Both the position numbers and the translations under genes were made by a program. From Chloroflexota bacterium (GTDB lineage Bacteria; Chloroflexota; Dehalococcoidia; Tepidiformales; Tepidiformaceae): a stretch of 64,000 bases of DNA. Under the pieces are notes generated by a model. It did no database searches. It saw nothing but the letters and a program-made list of their open reading frames with translations, and was not told where the DNA came from. Positions 42,994 to 51,792 of this stretch are shown here, in pieces. Positions within the stretch are counted from its first letter, which is position 1; each line of letters opens with the position of its first letter. The stretch lies in contig JACRBT010000002.1 in the NCBI GenBank assembly GCA_016234445.1, forward strand, positions 62,001 through 126,000, given 5' to 3'.

Positions 42994-44529
42994 TCACTCC
43001 GTGCGCTCGCGGTACTGGATGGCTTCGGCGAGGTGGGGGGCGTCGATGGCGTCGCTCCCGGCGAGGTCGGCGACGGTGCGGGCGACCTTGAGGACGCGAT
43101 GGAAGCCGCGGGCGGAGAGGTTCAGGCGGTCGACGGCGAGGCGCATCACGGTCTCCGCGGCGGGGGTCATCTGCGTCTGGGCGAACTCGCGCACCTGGGC
43201 GGGGGCCATGTCGGCGTTCGTGCGCTCGGCGCGGCCGTCGGCGGTGGCGAAGCGCGCGTACTGGACCTCGCGGGCGGCCGCGACCCGGGCGGCGACAGCG
43301 GCCGAGGGCTCGCCCCGCGTCGCCGTCGAGAGCTTTTCGTAGGGCACGCGGCGCACGTCGACGAAGAGGTCGATGCGGTCCATCAGGGGGCCGGAGATGC
43401 GCCGCTGGTAGCGGGAGACGAGCTGGGGAGGGCAGGTGCAATCGGTGTCGGGGTCGCCGTAGAAACCACATTGGCAGGGGTTCATCGAGCCGATGAGGGC
43501 GAAGTTGGCGGGGAAGGTGACGGAGAGCTTCGCCCGGCTGATGGTCACGATCCGGTCCTCCATCGGCTGGCGCATGACTTCGAGGACACGGGGGTCGAAC
43601 TCGGGTAACTCGTCGAGGAAGAGGACGCCGCGATGGGCGAGGGTGATCTCGCCCGGGCGCGGCATCGACCCGCCCCCAACGAGGCCGGCGTTCGAGACCG
43701 TGTGGTGGGGCGACCGGAACGGCCTCCGGGTGATGAGCCCGGCGCCGGAGGGAAGCAGCCCGGCGACGCTGTAGATGCGCGTGACCTCCATCGACTCGGC
43801 GGCGGTCATTGGCGGGAGGATCGAGGGGATGGCGCGGGCGAGGAGCGTTTTCCCGCTGCCGGGAGGCCCACGCATGATCAGGTTGTGCCCGCCCGCGGCG
43901 GCGACTTCGATGGCGCGCTTGGCGTGCTCCTGGCCGACGACGTCCGCGAAGTCGGTGATGGTGTCGGGGAGGTCGGTGGTCCGGGATTCTGACGGGACGG
44001 CGGCTGGCAACGGCACCGAGCCGAGGAGGTGGGCGGCAAGGCTGGCCAGCCCTTCGACCGGGAAGACCTCGATGCCCCGCACGAGCGCGGCCTCTCCCGC
44101 GTTCGCGGCCGGGACGAAGGCGCGCTTCATGCCGCGGTCGCGGGCGAGGGCGACCATCGGGAGGACGCCGCGGACCGGCCGGACGTCGCCGGTGAGCGCG
44201 AGTTCGCCGAGGAATACGGCGTCTTCGACGTCGGCGACGACCTGGCCGCTGGCGAGGAGCATCCCGGCGGCGATGGGGAGGTCGTAGGCGGGGCCTTCCT
44301 TGCGAAGGTCGGCGGGGGCGAGGGAGATGGTGATGCGGCTGTTGAAGGGGTAGGTGAGGCCGCTGTTGCGAATCGCCGCGCGGACGCGTTCGCGGGATTC
44401 CTGGACGGCGGTGTCGGGGAGGCCGACGACGGTGGTGGTGGGGTTTTGGGCGCGGCTGATGTCGACCTCGACCTCAACCAGCTCGCCATCGAGCCCGATC
44501 ACGGCACAGCTGAGGACCCGGGCGAGCAT
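42994..44529 (-). CDS. comM: YifB/ComM family Mg-chelatase-like AAA+ ATPase
   Basis: Hexameric helicase of 511 aa needed for branch migration in natural transformation in Vibrio. N-terminal ChlI-like domain (VVGLPDTAVQESRERVRAAI), Walker A GPPGSGKTLLA, Walker B GVLFLDELPEF, zinc-like CQCGFYGDPDTDCTC, and C-terminal Mg-chelatase domain with YRRISGPLMDRIDL (read as YQRRISGPLMDRIDL). Its presence hints at DNA uptake ability, though no other com genes are in the window. It ends 93 bp before the tRNA on the plus strand. Confidence 0.92.
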   Translation of the reverse strand: MLARVLSCAVIGLDGELVEVEVDISRAQNPTTTVVGLPDTAVQESRERVRAAIRNSGLTYPFNSRITISLAPADLRKEGPAYDLPIAAGMLLASGQVVADVEDAVFLGELALTGDVRPVRGVLPMVALARDRGMKRAFVPAANAGEAALVRGIEVFPVEGLASLAAHLLGSVPLPAAVPSESRTTDLPDTITDFADVVGQEHAKRAIEVAAAGGHNLIMRGPPGSGKTLLARAIPSILPPMTAAESMEVTRIYSVAGLLPSGAGLITRRPFRSPHHTVSNAGLVGGGSMPRPGEITLAHRGVLFLDELPEFDPRVLEVMRQPMEDRIVTISRAKLSVTFPANFALIGSMNPCQCGFYGDPDTDCTCPPQLVSRYQRRISGPLMDRIDLFVDVRRVPYEKLSTATRGEPSAAVAARVAAAREVQYARFATADGRAERTNADMAPAQVREFAQTQMTPAAETVMRLAVDRLNLSARGFHRVLKVARTVADLAGSDAIDAPHLAEAIQYRERTE

Positions 44530-44622
44530 TGGGCCGGATTGTGGGTCCGGGCGGGCGGCGGGTCAAACGTAGGGAGCGGCGCGCGATGCGGATAGCGGGG
44601 GGCCGCGATAGGATAAGGGCAG

Positions 44623-44697
44623 GCCCCCGTAGCTCAGCGGATAGAGTGTCGGCCTCCGGAGCCGAAGGCACAGGTTCGAGTCCTGTCGGGGGTACCA
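44623..44697 (+). tRNA. tRNA-Arg (anticodon CCG), CCA encoded
   Basis: A 75 nt cloverleaf: acceptor GCCCCCG/CGGGGGT, D stem GCTC/GAGT, anticodon stem TCGGC/GCCGA with loop CTCCGGA (anticodon CCG, reads CGG), T stem ACAGG/CCTGT with loop TTCGAGT, discriminator A and encoded CCA. The first acceptor pair is G-U instead of the usual G-C. The accessory genes begin right after it, so it may serve as an integration site; no second copy of its 3' end was found. Confidence 0.93.
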
Positions 44698-44739
44698 GAG
44701 TTGCCTGCACCGCGACACAATCTCGGCCCAACGTCAGCC

Positions 44740-45939
44740 TCACGGAAGCGGGTACCGGGCCGGGCAGGCAGGCAGAAGCAGGTCTGCGGTTGGAAGTGGG
44801 TAGGCAGTGCTTTTGCAGAACCCGACAACGTCCGGGAAGCCTATGACTGTCCCGTCCGATCCGAATGACACCCTGAATCGAAGCACGTAGCCAGGGGCGC
44901 CGCCACAGGCTGCGTACGGGCCCCAGAGCCCGTGCTGAAAGACGAACTCTTGGCCGGTCGCCGAGGAAGCTGCCGACTCAAGTACTTCGGACGGACCCCC
45001 ACAGCGGTCCGTAAACACCTTCGGGAAGGCGGCGGTGAGCAGATTGTGCTGGCTCTTCACCTCGCCGTCGGTGGACGCTGTCTGCAGGCCTTGCAGGCAC
45101 CCCCAGCAAGGAGTCGGAACAACACGCAGGGGTGCCCCATTCAGAAGCACCAAGAGTCCTGGGCCGGCGTCCGCAGGGTTGGTGGCCTCGACCCCCACGT
45201 CCACGGTGCCGAAGTGCCAGTATTTCCAGAGGAAGTTGCCGGTGAACCTGTAATAGTCGATGGCCGCCTGGGGAGCGCCCATCTGCGTCAGGGCATCGGA
45301 GGACAATGGTTCGAATCTGGGCACTGGCCGCGCGGGGCGGAGGAAGATCATTGCACCGTCGGGACTTTCATTCATTCGCGCCACGAAGGCCGGCCAAAGG
45401 GCATCGGCACCGAAACGGATGCGTTGCGGCGGTGGCGGAGTGCCGGTGGGTGAGGGGTTCTGGCCGGGGGTCGCTGCCGGCGGCGTCGCGGATGCGGGGT
45501 CTTGCGTGGACGTCGCGATCGGCGGCAGCGCTACCTGTTCGGACTGGCTTGGAGGAGCAACGCCAGCCCTCTTCGTCTCTTCCGCCCACGGCGCCCCGAA
45601 GGAGGGCCAAATCGCGAGCACGACCAGAACAGCTGCGGCTACAAGGTGCAGGCCTAGCAGGCTGGTCCTAAGGAACGGACTCGCCGCGCATGGGGGCTTT
45701 GGAGGCAAGATCTCCGGAGCGGGCCGACTTGTCGCCGAGGAACGGGCGGGAAGAGGTTGAGTGATAGCGTGGTGACTCTCGACGGCCGCCATAAATCCTT
45801 GTGCGTCGCGGTTCCCGGGATCAAGGTTGAGCGCGGCCTGCGCGCGCGCTTTGACCGTGGTCCAGTCCCCTGCTGCCGCTGCCTGCTTCGCCTCGTCGAG
45901 CAGTTGGTCGACCATCCGCTGTGCCCGTTCGCCCGGCAT
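44740..45939 (-). CDS. Membrane-anchored paralog with shared N-terminal domain, unknown ectodomain
   Basis: A 399 aa protein whose first 50 residues (ERAQRMVDQLLDEA, GDWTTVKARAQAALNLDPGN) match the N-termini of the two RCC1-type proteins next to it. Then comes a hydrophobic helix at about residues 90-115 and a Pro/Thr linker. The outer part has Cys pairs and a PDYYRFTGNFLWKYW-type stretch (read as AAIDYYRFTGNFLWKY), with no recognised fold. The ATG has AAGGAG upstream; a TTG six codons earlier is less likely. It is divergent from the first RCC1 gene. Confidence 0.72.
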   Translation of the reverse strand: MPGERAQRMVDQLLDEAKQAAAAGDWTTVKARAQAALNLDPGNRDAQGFMAAVESHHAITQPLPARSSATSRPAPEILPPKPPCAASPFLRTSLLGLHLVAAAVLVVLAIWPSFGAPWAEETKRAGVAPPSQSEQVALPPIATSTQDPASATPPAATPGQNPSPTGTPPPPQRIRFGADALWPAFVARMNESPDGAMIFLRPARPVPRFEPLSSDALTQMGAPQAAIDYYRFTGNFLWKYWHFGTVDVGVEATNPADAGPGLLVLLNGAPLRVVPTPCWGCLQGLQTASTDGEVKSQHNLLTAAFPKVFTDRCGGPSEVLESAASSATGQEFVFQHGLWGPYAACGGAPGYVLRFRVSFGSDGTVIGFPDVVGFCKSTAYPLPTADLLLPACPARYPLP

Positions 45940-46074
45940 CCCGCCGCTCCTTCCCAACCAGGAGTGTGACCCTCTCAGGCCCGCGCTGCTCGGCTTTCCC
46001 TGGCGGCCTCAGTGTACGCCCCGTTGGCCATCTCGCCACACGATGATGGAATCCCGGAGATTCTGCCGCAGGTG

Positions 46075-46080
46075 TACAAT
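46075..46080 (+). promoter_or_regulatory. -10 element, probably of a leaderless transcript
   Basis: TACAAT lies 9 nt before the TTG that opens the conserved part of the first RCC1 gene. The second RCC1 gene has TACGAT at the same 9 nt distance, which suggests transcription begins at or near the start codon. No -35 was found. Confidence 0.45.
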
Positions 46081-46089
46081 CCCTGCACA

Positions 46090-47469
46090 TTGGCCGGTGA
46101 ACGCATTCAACGGGCGATCGGTCGGCTCCTCGACGAGGCCGAGGCTGCTGCGCTCCTCGGCGACTGGGCCACCGTAGCGGAGCGATGCCACGCGGTCCTC
46201 AACCTTGACCCAGATCACGGGGATGCCCAGGAGCTCTTTGACGCATCCCTGAGAGCAGGTGCCTCGCTCCCTACAAGCACCCCTGCCCCAACGGTTCTCT
46301 ATCGAGCCGGGTCCGGCTTTGCACCGCAATTGAGGCACCGCAACCCCCGAGAGGCTGCGCAGCGATCTGCGTCGAAGGGAGGCCTCCGCGTCACCAGCGC
46401 GACGGTGATGCTCGGAGCGGGGGTCTCCGTGTTGACCGTCGCACTCGCAGTATTGCTGACGGTGTTAGTCCGGCAGATGACCTCGTCTACCGCGCCGGCC
46501 AGTGTGGCATCCTCGTCCGAGAATGGCATAGTTTCCTCAGGTCTGTCGCCGACCTCGCGGGCAAGCGCGACGTCCGTCGAAACAAGCACCGTCCGGCCCC
46601 CATCACCGAGTCCGGCGTCGGCCGCCACACTACCGCCGACGCCCGCGGCCACGCCTATGGTGACTCCCTCCGCCGCGGCACCCCGGACCCAGTTCACGTC
46701 TGTGAGCGCGGGCGCGCTTCAAACCTGCGGTGTAACGGCGGGCGGCACTCTGGCCTGCTGGGGGAACAACGACTACGGTCAAACGACGACGCCAGCAGGG
46801 CAGTTCAGGTCGGTGAGCGCGGGCTATGATCATATCTGTGGGGTGAAGGCGGACGGCACCGTGGCCTGCTGGGGGTTCACGAGATTCGGCCAGGCGACAC
46901 CCCCCGGAGGCCAGTTCAGCGCCGTGAGCGCGGGCTCCGGCTACAGCTGCGGGCTGAAGGCGGACGGAACCGTGGCCTGCTGGGGGAACAACGACTACGG
47001 TCAGGCGACACCGCCGGCCGACCTGTTCAGCAGTGTGGACGCGGGCGATGGCTACGCGTGCGGGGTGAAGACGGACGGCGCGGTGGCCTGTTGGGGGGGC
47101 AACGCATATGGCATCGGCTCGACAACGCCGCCAAAAGGCCAGGTTAGCGCCCTGAGCGCGGGCACGTCTCACACCTGTGGACTCAGGACCGACGGCGCGG
47201 TGGCCTGCTGGGGGCCCAACGGCTTCGGACCGGCAACTCCGCCCACAGGCCAGTTCCAGTCGGTGAGCACCGGCGGCGGCCATGCCTGCGGGGTGAAGAT
47301 GGACGGCACCGTGGCCTGCTGGGGCTACGACGGGGACGGTCGGGCCTCAGCGCCGGCGGGCCAGTTCAGCTCCGTGAGCGCAGGTTACGGCCATACGTGT
47401 GGGGTGAGGACAGACGGCACCGTGGCGTGCTGGGGGGACAACCGGCAAGGCCAGGCGACGCCGCCATAA
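46090..47469 (+). CDS. Membrane-anchored RCC1-repeat protein, copy 1
   Basis: A 459 aa protein. Order: shared N-terminal domain (GERIQRAIGRLLDEAEAAAL, GDWATVAERC, LNLDPDHGD), a hydrophobic helix at about residues 104-130, a Ser/Thr/Pro linker, then seven repeats of about 37 residues, each like HTCGVKxDGTxACWG with GQATPP turns. Each blade has two Cys, probably a disulfide per blade. Such RCC1 propellers bind proteins or ligands outside the cell. A TTG start was chosen because the paralog starts there; an ATG at 46012 would add 26 residues. Confidence 0.78.
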   Translation: MAGERIQRAIGRLLDEAEAAALLGDWATVAERCHAVLNLDPDHGDAQELFDASLRAGASLPTSTPAPTVLYRAGSGFAPQLRHRNPREAAQRSASKGGLRVTSATVMLGAGVSVLTVALAVLLTVLVRQMTSSTAPASVASSSENGIVSSGLSPTSRASATSVETSTVRPPSPSPASAATLPPTPAATPMVTPSAAAPRTQFTSVSAGALQTCGVTAGGTLACWGNNDYGQTTTPAGQFRSVSAGYDHICGVKADGTVACWGFTRFGQATPPGGQFSAVSAGSGYSCGLKADGTVACWGNNDYGQATPPADLFSSVDAGDGYACGVKTDGAVACWGGNAYGIGSTTPPKGQVSALSAGTSHTCGLRTDGAVACWGPNGFGPATPPTGQFQSVSTGGGHACGVKMDGTVACWGYDGDGRASAPAGQFSSVSAGYGHTCGVRTDGTVACWGDNRQGQATPP

Positions 47470-47638
47470 CCGTACAGGCTTCGGAATCTGCGCCAGTTCT
47501 CCACGTGTACAGCTGGTCCCTTCCCGACTAGGAAGTCGACACTCTCAAGACCGACGCTGTCCGTTGTTTGGGCTTGACTCTACCCCCGGCGACCTTCCCG
47601 CCACACAGGACGAAATCCCGGACGTGCCCTCTGCGGCG

Positions 47639-47644
47639 TACGAT
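47639..47644 (+). promoter_or_regulatory. -10 element of the second RCC1 gene
   Basis: TACGAT is 9 nt before the ATG, matching the layout before the first RCC1 gene. More than 100 bp of upstream sequence is also recognisably similar in the two, showing that the duplication included the promoter. Confidence 0.45.
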
Positions 47645-47653
47645 GCCCTCGGC

Positions 47654-48901
47654 ATGGCGAGCGAGCGCATTCAACGGATGATCGGTCAGCTGCTCGAAGA
47701 GGCAGAGGCCGCTGCGCTCCTCGGGGACTGGGCGAACGTAGAAGACAGATGTCGCGCTATCCTTAATCTGGACCCGGACGACGAGGATGCGCAGGCGCTG
47801 CTCGCCGCCTCCCTGAGGGGCGCCGCTTCTCTCCCGACCCGCTCGGCACTGCCATCGAGGCGCCGCAACCGCCGGGACGCTGAGCCGCGATCCGGGCCGA
47901 AGGCAGGCTTCCGTGTCACTCGGGCGACCATGCTGCGGGGAGCGGGGGTTGCCATGGGGGCCATCGCCATCGGGGTGCTGGTGACGGTGTTCGTCCTCCG
48001 TCTGACCGAGTCCAGCACGCCAGCGCCAGCGGGGCGCTCGTCCGGGAACGGCGCGGTTTCCGCGGGCCCAGCGGCGGCAGCGACGCTACTGGCAACGCCC
48101 CCACCCACGCCGACCCCCGTGGTCAAGACCATGAAAGCCGTGAGCGCGGGCGCCTATCACACCTGCGGGGTGAAGACGGACGGCACCCTGACTTGCTGGG
48201 GGGACAACCAAGTCGGTCAGGCGACCCCGCCGGGAGGCCAGTTCACCGCCGTGAGCGCCGGCGGGAATCACACCTGCGGGGTGAGGACAGACGGCACGCT
48301 GGCCTGTTGGGGGTGGAACGAGCACGGTCAGGCAACACCGCCCGGAGGCCGGTTCCGCTCCGTGAGCGCCGGCTTCCTTCACACGTGCGGAGTCAAGGCC
48401 GACGAAACCGTGGCCTGTTGGGGGGCCAACAATGCGAGGGAGGCGACGCCGCCGACGGGCCAATTCAGCACGGTGAGCGCCGGTAACCGCTACAGCTGCG
48501 GGGTGAAGGCGGACGGCACCATTGCATGCTGGGGGAACCCCGATTCCGGCCAGGCAACACCGCCGGGGGGGCAGTTCATCTCTGTGAGCGCGGGTTACGG
48601 CCCTACCTGCGGGGTGCTGACGGACGGCACCCTGGCATGCTGGGGGAACAACAACTACGGACAGGCCACACCGCCCGGAGGCCGGTTCCGCTCCGTGAGC
48701 GCGGGCACCTATCACACCTGCGGCCTGACGACGGATGGAATCGTGAGATGCTGGGGAAACCACTACTCGGGCCAGACGACACCGCCCGGACGCTACTTCA
48801 GCTCAGTGGCCGTGGGATCGCTTCACACCTGCGGGGTGAGGACGGACAGCATTGTGGTCTGCTGGGGGCATGACGGCTTCGGCCAGGCGACAGTGCCGTA
48901 G
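47654..48901 (+). CDS. Membrane-anchored RCC1-repeat protein, copy 2
   Basis: A 415 aa paralog of the preceding protein: N-terminal shared domain (SERIQRMIGQLLEEAEAAAL, LNLDPDDED), hydrophobic helix at about residues 94-115, Pro/Thr linker, then seven repeats of about 37 residues (HTCGVRTDGTLACWG and variants). Residues that differ between the blades are the loop after ACWG, likely the variable binding face. The stop is followed by 215 bp with only a palindrome, where the nitric-oxide-type locus begins. Confidence 0.8.
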   Translation: MASERIQRMIGQLLEEAEAAALLGDWANVEDRCRAILNLDPDDEDAQALLAASLRGAASLPTRSALPSRRRNRRDAEPRSGPKAGFRVTRATMLRGAGVAMGAIAIGVLVTVFVLRLTESSTPAPAGRSSGNGAVSAGPAAAATLLATPPPTPTPVVKTMKAVSAGAYHTCGVKTDGTLTCWGDNQVGQATPPGGQFTAVSAGGNHTCGVRTDGTLACWGWNEHGQATPPGGRFRSVSAGFLHTCGVKADETVACWGANNAREATPPTGQFSTVSAGNRYSCGVKADGTIACWGNPDSGQATPPGGQFISVSAGYGPTCGVLTDGTLACWGNNNYGQATPPGGRFRSVSAGTYHTCGLTTDGIVRCWGNHYSGQTTPPGRYFSSVAVGSLHTCGVRTDSIVVCWGHDGFGQATVP

Positions 48902-49052
48902 CCGCGCAGGGCTCGACCTTGTGCCCGCTCAGCGTGAACGCGGACGGCAGACAGCATGGTCTGGCTCCGGTGATCATCAAAGGGAGGGAGCGTAGCTGTC
49001 GCTTCCTACAGTCCGGGTTCTGGACACCCTAGATCGACTCGGCCCTGGGTGA

Positions 49053-49064
49053 CGCCACGTGGCG
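49053..49064. promoter_or_regulatory. 12 bp perfect palindrome upstream of the DUF2249 operon
   Basis: CGCCACGTGGCG is followed 8 nt later by TAAAGT (49073-49078), which could be a -10 element. The palindrome would fall in the -35 region, so it is a candidate operator for the operon of the next genes. It does not match a Crp/Fnr consensus. Confidence 0.35.
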
Positions 49065-49116
49065 CTCGTGACTAAAGTCGCGGAAACGGCGCGGTGGGGG
49101 GCCGCAGAGTGGGGCC

Positions 49117-49338
49117 ATGGCACAGGTGGAACTGGATAACCGCGGGCTCATGCCGCCGGAGCCGATGGTGCGGATTCTCTCGGCGTTGGCGACGCTTGGG
49201 GACGATGACGATCTCGTCGCCCTGATGGACCGCGAGCCGATGCTGCTCTACCCGGAACTGGAGCGCCGCGGGTTCGTTTGGACGTTCGCCGAGGCCGGCG
49301 ACGGCTATGTCCTGACGATCCGCAAGGCAAGCCCATGA
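49117..49338 (+). CDS. DUF2249 domain protein
   Basis: A 73 aa TusA-like small protein: ELDNRGLMPPEPMVRILSAL, then LLYPELERRGFVWTF with the family pattern. DUF2249 proteins occur next to denitrification, nitric oxide and hemerythrin genes, role unproven. The stop overlaps the start of the next gene as ATGA, linking it to the membrane protein. Confidence 0.78.
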   Translation: MAQVELDNRGLMPPEPMVRILSALATLGDDDDLVALMDREPMLLYPELERRGFVWTFAEAGDGYVLTIRKASP

Positions 49339-50651
49339 GCGCGCGGGTCACGCCGGCGGAAAGCCCTCCGCTCTGGCTGGTGGCCCCGTTCTTCCTCGCG
49401 GCGCCGGCTGGGCTCGCGGCGGCGGGGGTGATCATTGCCGGGGCGAACAGCGATTCATTCGCGGGCGTGAACCTGCCCCGCAATTTGGCGATTGTCCACG
49501 CGCTAGTGGTCGGCTGGGTGACGACGACGATGATGGGGGCCACCTACCAACTGATCCCGGCGGTGCTTGGCGGACGGCTGTTCTCGGCGTGGCTGGTCCG
49601 GCTGCAGTTCGCGCTCCATGTCTGCGCCGTGCCGGTCTTCGTCTGGGCGTTCTACCACTGGGACCTCCCCCTGCTCGAAATCGGCGGGATGATGGTCTGC
49701 GGGTCGCTGGTCCTCTACCTGGCCAACGCGGTGCTTGGGTTGGCGCGAGGGAGCAGGCCCGGCGTGACGCGGTGGTATGTGATGGCGGCGCTTTCGTTCC
49801 TGTTGGCGACGGGCGGGTTCGGCTTGCTCTGGGTGATGGCGATGCGGCACGCGCTCTTCCCAATCACGTTCGACCGGATCGCCGCGCACGCCCACCTCGG
49901 GCTCCTCGGGTGGCTCGGCCTGACGGTGATGGGCGTCTCCTATCAACTGGTGCCGATGTTCAACGTCGTCCGGGGGACCGAACCGCGATTCAGCCGGGTC
50001 GCGCTGGTGGTGACGGTCGCGGCGCTTATCGCGTTCGCTGGGGTGATGCTGCTGGCGCCGCCGAGGCCGGTGCGGGTGGTCTTCGCCATCGGCCTCGCGG
50101 CCGGCCCCATCCTCTGGGGACTCGACCTCCTGCGGCTGATGCACCATCGTTCGCGGCGGAACCTCGACGTCCAGGGCCGGGCGACGTACCTCTCGCTGAC
50201 GATGCTGGCCGTCACTATCGCGCTCGGGTTCACCGTGCTGGCGATGCAGGTGGTGTCGCCGGAGCGCAATAACACCCACGTCGTCGTTGCCTACGCGATG
50301 GCCGGCGTGCTCGGCTGGATGGGGACGATGCTCATCGGGAACACCTACAAAATCCTGCCGTTCCTGCTCTGGTATCACCGTTACCGGCCGCTTGTGGGGC
50401 GGGCGCCCGTGCCGGTGACGGCCGACATCTACAACGACCGCGCGGCGACGGCGGTGCTCGCCTCGCATGCGGCGGGGGTGGCGGTGCTCGTATTGGCGGC
50501 GCTCCTGGAGAACACCTGGCTGCTCCGGGCGAGCGGGGGGATCTTCGCGGCAGTGGCCGTGGCCCACCTGGGGACGATGCTCCACATGTTCCTGCCGAAG
50601 ACTTCGAGCAGGCCGATGGCGCCGGCCACGCGGCCGCTGGTGGCGCGATGA
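49335..50651 (+). CDS. Heme-copper-oxidase/NnrS-like polytopic membrane protein
   Basis: A 438 aa protein with about 12 helices. Three copies of an internal pattern H-x-x-x-G-W...G-x-x-Y-x-L-x-P are visible: HALVVGWVTTTMMGATYQLI, HLGLLGWLGLTVMGVSYQLV, and, slightly changed, AGVLGWMGTMLIGNTYKIL. The His residues could bind heme or copper, as in NorB/NnrS-like proteins and single-subunit relatives of oxidase subunit I. Partner cytochrome subunits are not next to it. The ATG overlaps the DUF2249 stop and the stop overlaps the DUF59 start by 4 bp. Confidence 0.72.
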   Translation: MSARVTPAESPPLWLVAPFFLAAPAGLAAAGVIIAGANSDSFAGVNLPRNLAIVHALVVGWVTTTMMGATYQLIPAVLGGRLFSAWLVRLQFALHVCAVPVFVWAFYHWDLPLLEIGGMMVCGSLVLYLANAVLGLARGSRPGVTRWYVMAALSFLLATGGFGLLWVMAMRHALFPITFDRIAAHAHLGLLGWLGLTVMGVSYQLVPMFNVVRGTEPRFSRVALVVTVAALIAFAGVMLLAPPRPVRVVFAIGLAAGPILWGLDLLRLMHHRSRRNLDVQGRATYLSLTMLAVTIALGFTVLAMQVVSPERNNTHVVVAYAMAGVLGWMGTMLIGNTYKILPFLLWYHRYRPLVGRAPVPVTADIYNDRAATAVLASHAAGVAVLVLAALLENTWLLRASGGIFAAVAVAHLGTMLHMFLPKTSSRPMAPATRPLVAR

Positions 50652-50980
50652 AGCCTTCGGTGGTGGCCGGGATCCTTCGCCACGTCTACGACCCGGAACT
50701 GGGGATCGACCTCGTGGCCCTGGGGCTCGTGTACGGGATCGACGCGGACGACGAACACGTGGCGGTGCGGATCGCGATGACATCCGCCGGCTGCCCGATG
50801 AGCGACGCCCTCCTGGGTTCGGCCGAAGCGGCGCTGTCTTACGCCTTCCCGGGGGCAGCGGTCGAAGTGATGGAGGCGACGGACCCGCCGTGGGACCCGG
50901 CGATGCTGGACGAACTGGCCCGGGAGCGGATGGGGATGCCGCCTAGAACAGCTTCTGGAGCGCGCCGAGGTCCCGGATGA
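50648..50980 (+). CDS. DUF59/MIP18 family metal-sulfur cluster assembly protein
   Basis: A 110 aa protein with the family pattern VYDPELGIDLVALGLVYGI and the Cys motif MTSAGCPMSDALLGSAE. Relatives (SufT, PaaD) help build or insert Fe-S clusters. The link with a heme/NO-type membrane protein suggests repair of damaged clusters. Its last 38 bp overlap the convergent Crp/Fnr gene. Confidence 0.82.
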   Translation: MKPSVVAGILRHVYDPELGIDLVALGLVYGIDADDEHVAVRIAMTSAGCPMSDALLGSAEAALSYAFPGAAVEVMEATDPPWDPAMLDELARERMGMPPRTASGARRGPG

Positions 50981-51629
50981 GGATCTCCTTGCGGCCCACT
51001 TCGACGATCCCATCCTCTTCCATCACCCGGAGCGAGCGGCTGACGACTTCGCGCACCGACCCGACGAGGGAGGCCAGGTCCTGCTGGGTGATCTCACGGG
51101 GGACGACGATGCCGTCGGGTGTCTGGCGGCCTTCTTCGCGGGCGAGTTGGTAGAGGTAGCGGGCGATGCGCCCGGGCACCGTCTGGAGGCTGATCTGCTC
51201 GACAAGGCCGGTGAAGGCGCGAATCCGGGCGGCGAAGTGGCGGAGCAGCTCGGCGGCAACCTGGGGGTAGCGCTCGATGAGGACGAGCATGGCCCGGGCC
51301 GGGATGAGGATCGCCTCGCTGGCTTCGAGCGCTTCGACGGTCGCGGGGTTCGGCCCGTGGTCGAACACGGGGACTTCGCTGAAGGTGTCGCCGGGGGCGA
51401 CAAGCCGGAAGGTCTGCTCGCGGCCGTCGGAGCCTGTCCGGAAGATGCGGGCTTTGCCAGAGCGCAGCAACCAGAAACCGTGGCAGGGTTCGCCTTCGCG
51501 GACGATGACTTCGCGGGTGTGGAACGATCTCGCGACCATGACGGCGGCCACCGCTTCCATCTCCGGTTCGGTCAGGGATTTGAAATAGGGGACCAGCCGG
51601 ACGTCGTCGGCGGTGGGAGGCGCAACCAT
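50943..51629 (-). CDS. Crp/Fnr family transcription regulator
   Basis: A 228 aa regulator: cyclic-nucleotide-binding-like domain (FHTREVIVREGEPCHGFWLL, GDTFSEVPVFDHGP) then a dimer helix and winged helix EITQQDLASLVGSVREVVSRSLR. It has no N-terminal Cys cluster, so it is not an Fe-S FNR; a DNR/NnrR-like or cAMP-like sensor is possible. The ATG (MVAPPTADDV) is preferred over an upstream GTG/ATG. It is divergent from the metal importer genes and likely controls this locus. Confidence 0.87.
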   Translation of the reverse strand: MVAPPTADDVRLVPYFKSLTEPEMEAVAAVMVARSFHTREVIVREGEPCHGFWLLRSGKARIFRTGSDGREQTFRLVAPGDTFSEVPVFDHGPNPATVEALEASEAILIPARAMLVLIERYPQVAAELLRHFAARIRAFTGLVEQISLQTVPGRIARYLYQLAREEGRQTPDGIVVPREITQQDLASLVGSVREVVSRSLRVMEEDGIVEVGRKEILIRDLGALQKLF

Positions 51630-51745
51630 TCGGGACAGTATGCTCCACGCCTCTCGCAACGGCGACGACGGCCGCCAGGGGAGCTACGGGGCGGCCAGCG
51701 CCGGTGCGGTTCGGTGCTTGCGGCTGTCCCGGAGTGGGAGCAAAC

Positions 51746-51753
51746 TTCTAGAA
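51746..51753. promoter_or_regulatory. TTCTAGAA palindrome between the Crp/Fnr and importer genes
   Basis: An 8 bp perfect palindrome inside a partly symmetric AACTTCTAGAAACT stretch, 39 bp before the importer start and 116 bp before the regulator start. It is the only clear symmetric site in the 163 bp divergent gap. Confidence 0.3.
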
Positions 51754-51792
51754 ACTGAGCGGTGAGACGAACGAATTGGAGAAAAGATAGTT

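Noticed and set aside
46700-48890. Regular repeats of about 111 bp, looked at as a possible CRISPR or minisatellite
   Set aside because: The period is that of the 37-residue RCC1 blades in two coding genes; the repeats are imperfect and have no spacers.
48972-48981. TGATCATCAA as an FNR box before the DUF2249 operon
   Set aside because: The two half-sites are only 1 nt apart instead of 4, so the geometry is wrong.
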